Source of the DNA: Holophagae bacterium
GTDB taxonomy: Bacteria > Acidobacteriota > Holophagae > Acanthopleuribacterales > Acanthopleuribacteraceae
NCBI GenBank assembly: GCA_029263455.1
Contig: JAJCXM010000019.1
Span: forward strand, 62,001 to 126,000
Direction of reading: 5' to 3'
DNA: 64,000 bases
Part shown: piece by piece, positions 62,697 through 64,000 of the stretch
How the letters are laid out: each line of letters begins with the position of its first letter
Position numbering within the stretch: the stretch's first letter is position 1
The notes under the pieces: generated by a model
The model's database searches: none
What the model saw: only the letters and a program-made list of their open reading frames with translations
Told to the model about the DNA's origin: nothing
Program-made: the position numbers and the translations under genes

Positions 62697-62860
62697 GTCC
62701 AATCCATTTCATAAGCTGAAGTCTTGCAGTTAGTTGCTTTGATGTGTTGCTCACCTACAACAAAAAGACCCTGCATTTAGGTAAAACTTAGGTAACATGC
62801 CGTCTATCTAGCCAGCCAGCCTAGTAATCATGGGCGCCTTTGCATAGAATGGGCAACTTA

Positions 62861-62904
62861 TGCCGGACGCGACCCGCTCTGGATGTCATCCATAAGTCCG
62901 GCAT
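62861..62904 (+). promoter_or_regulatory. structured leader in front of the ThrE-type gene
   Basis: ATGCCGGAC (62861-62869) pairs with GTCCGGCAT (62896-62904). Between them TGGAT-gtc-ATCCA can form a second small hairpin. The right arm is followed by TCCTTTTAAGG, whose AAGG is the probable ribosome site of the gene at 62925. It may be an attenuator-like or translation-controlling leader; no known riboswitch class is recognised. Confidence 0.4.
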
Positions 62905-62924
62905 TCCTTTTAAGGCGTTTCATT

Positions 62925-64000
62925 ATGGGACCCGTCGTTACACGTTCTTTTGACATCAGCCTCAATTCATCGGTCGACCGCCAATCGGCTTCCGCCGAGA
63001 TTAAACTATTAGTGAGACTGGCGACTGCTCTGCAGCATTATGGCGCGCCAGCTCACCGCCTAGAGCGAGCCTGCGGAGCTGTGGCAAACAAAGTCGGCCT
63101 CGAAGCAAATTTTTTCTCGACGCCAACGGCGGTATTTGCGTCATTCGGGAACCTGGACATTCAAAACACGTATTTATTGCGCTCTGACTCTGGCGACGTT
63201 CATCTCGAAAAGTTGTCCCAGATCGATCACATGATCGAAGAACTCATGGTCGACCGTTATGACTCAGAAACAGCATTTCATTATCTCGAAGAACTAACTC
63301 AAGCTCCTGAAAGATATGGTCCCGTGCTAACGACGCTAAGTTTTTCCGTTGCATCGGCAACAGCTAGTCGATTTCTGGGCGGCGGCTGGCCTGAAATCGT
63401 TGTGGCCGGATTTATTGGATTACTGATCGGTTTGTTGGCATTAATCGGGGCGAAGAATGCGGGCTTAGCTAATGTGCTCATGCCGATCTCGGCCATTATT
63501 GCATCAAGCATTGCAGCCGTCAGCGCAGCATTTTATCCGGGCTTTATCGCCTACACGGCCACCATCGCTGGCCTCATTGTCCTTGTTCCTGGCCTTAGTT
63601 TCACGACTGCAATGGTCGAATTGTCGACCGGACATTTAGCTTCTGGAACCGCTCGTCTTGCCAAGGCCACCTCTATGTTCTTACTTATCGCGTTTGGCAT
63701 CGCGTTAGGCAGTCAAGTGAATCGTTTTCTTCCTGCGGCCAGCGAAATATCCTTAAGCCAACTCCCAAAATGGTCTGAGTGGTTGGCCCTATTGGTTGCG
63801 CCACCGGCATTTGCCGTACTTTTTCGAGCACGTCCCAAAGATTTCATATGGATTATGATCGCAGGTCCGCTGGCTTTCTACAGTGCCAGATTGGGTGGCA
63901 AAATACTCGGTCCGGAACTGGGTAGCTTTATTGCGTCCTTTATTCTTGGGGTTGTCAGTAATCTGTTTGCGCGGCTGCTTAGAATGCCTTCTGCCATTAT
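62925..64000 (+). CDS. threonine/serine exporter family protein (ThrE-like), 3' end outside the window
   Basis: Starts at ATG 62925 and runs off the window, with 358 codons visible. The N-terminal cytosolic domain (VRLATALQHYGAPAHRLERACGAVA, quoted as its core LATALQHYGAPAHRLE, and FFSTPTAVFASFG) is the conserved ThrE/DUF1212 segment. It is followed by at least seven membrane segments (FIGLLIGLLALIGA, LMPISAIIASSIAAVSAAF, LIVLVPGLSFTTAMVELSTG, GPLAFYSARLGG). The PGxxxTxAxxEL motif is typical of the family, which exports small amino acids. AAGG lies ten bases upstream of the ATG, after a structured leader. Confidence 0.88.
   Translation, partial: MGPVVTRSFDISLNSSVDRQSASAEIKLLVRLATALQHYGAPAHRLERACGAVANKVGLEANFFSTPTAVFASFGNLDIQNTYLLRSDSGDVHLEKLSQIDHMIEELMVDRYDSETAFHYLEELTQAPERYGPVLTTLSFSVASATASRFLGGGWPEIVVAGFIGLLIGLLALIGAKNAGLANVLMPISAIIASSIAAVSAAFYPGFIAYTATIAGLIVLVPGLSFTTAMVELSTGHLASGTARLAKATSMFLLIAFGIALGSQVNRFLPAASEISLSQLPKWSEWLALLVAPPAFAVLFRARPKDFIWIMIAGPLAFYSARLGGKILGPELGSFIASFILGVVSNLFARLLRMPSAI

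Noticed and set aside
1-64000. tRNA, rRNA, insertion sequences, phage genes or an origin of replication
   Set aside because: None recognised on either strand; no transposase or integrase motifs and no target-site duplications seen.

Overview
The window (about 48% GC by eye, dense protein coding, no rRNA or tRNA seen) comes from a Gram-negative, aerobic, probably marine bacterium that exports many large proteins. My best guess is Acidobacteriota of the Holophagae/Acanthopleuribacter type. This rests on a reaction-centre-type diheme cytochrome with TPRs, a Ser/Thr kinase with TPRs, a tricorn-type protease, Reg_prop/Y_Y_Y sensor kinases and IPTL-CTERM proteins. A Xanthomonadales-like gammaproteobacterium is not excluded. 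Taxonomy is inference only.

Layout. 1-7.1 kb: 3' end of a sulfatase-fold gene, a sugar-dehydrogenase-like/cytochrome c fusion, a PLP decarboxylase, a 6-bladed propeller protein and a His-rich periplasmic protein. 7.2-19.1 kb: tricorn-like protease, an IPTL-CTERM protein with Calx-beta-like repeats, two small unknown genes, a Ser/Thr kinase, a cupin and a large exported propeller protein. 19.3-24.1 kb: Na+/solute symporter, TetR regulator divergent from a YeiB/DUF418 membrane protein, and rsgA. 24.1-30.3 kb: exported beta-sandwich protein, a SPFH protein with a 59-aa ribbon-helix-helix partner, CPBP protease, an autoregulated MarR-GNAT fusion and a lipoprotein esterase.

30.5-44 kb is the most interesting part. 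An NtrC-type response regulator and a Reg_prop histidine kinase form an overlapping operon. Divergent to it is a gene for a 2157-aa surface protein (IPTL-like motif plus second membrane segment near the N terminus, cadherin-like repeats, long beta-helix). Downstream of the kinase is a gene for a secreted DUF1579-like fusion. I find a sigma-54 promoter-like sequence with exact GG-N10-GC spacing in front of the regulator, the giant gene and the DUF1579 fusion. A shared 15-bp motif, GTCYCAWWWKCGSAC, lies 38 and 39 bp upstream of the two target promoters. This reads as a self-contained sensor, regulator and surface-protein regulon.

44-55 kb: an ArsR/SRPBCC pair whose operator covers the start codon, a GGDEF protein, a diheme cytochrome-TPR protein, amidohydrolase, threonine dehydratase-like enzyme, ankyrin lipoprotein, free-standing DUF1579 protein, a coupled pair (periplasmic DJ-1/PfpI protein and BNR sialidase-like protein) and the remnant of a serine hydrolase. 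55.2-62.7 kb: one 2475-aa IPTL-CTERM protein with 11 DUF11-like and 6 SdrD-B-like repeats. The window ends inside a ThrE-type exporter gene.

Two regulators (MarR-GNAT and ArsR) have consensus promoters whose -10 box lies 7 nt before the ATG and inside or beside a palindrome, so both are probably leaderless and autoregulated. Family names are from memory of the families and motif reading; no searches were run.
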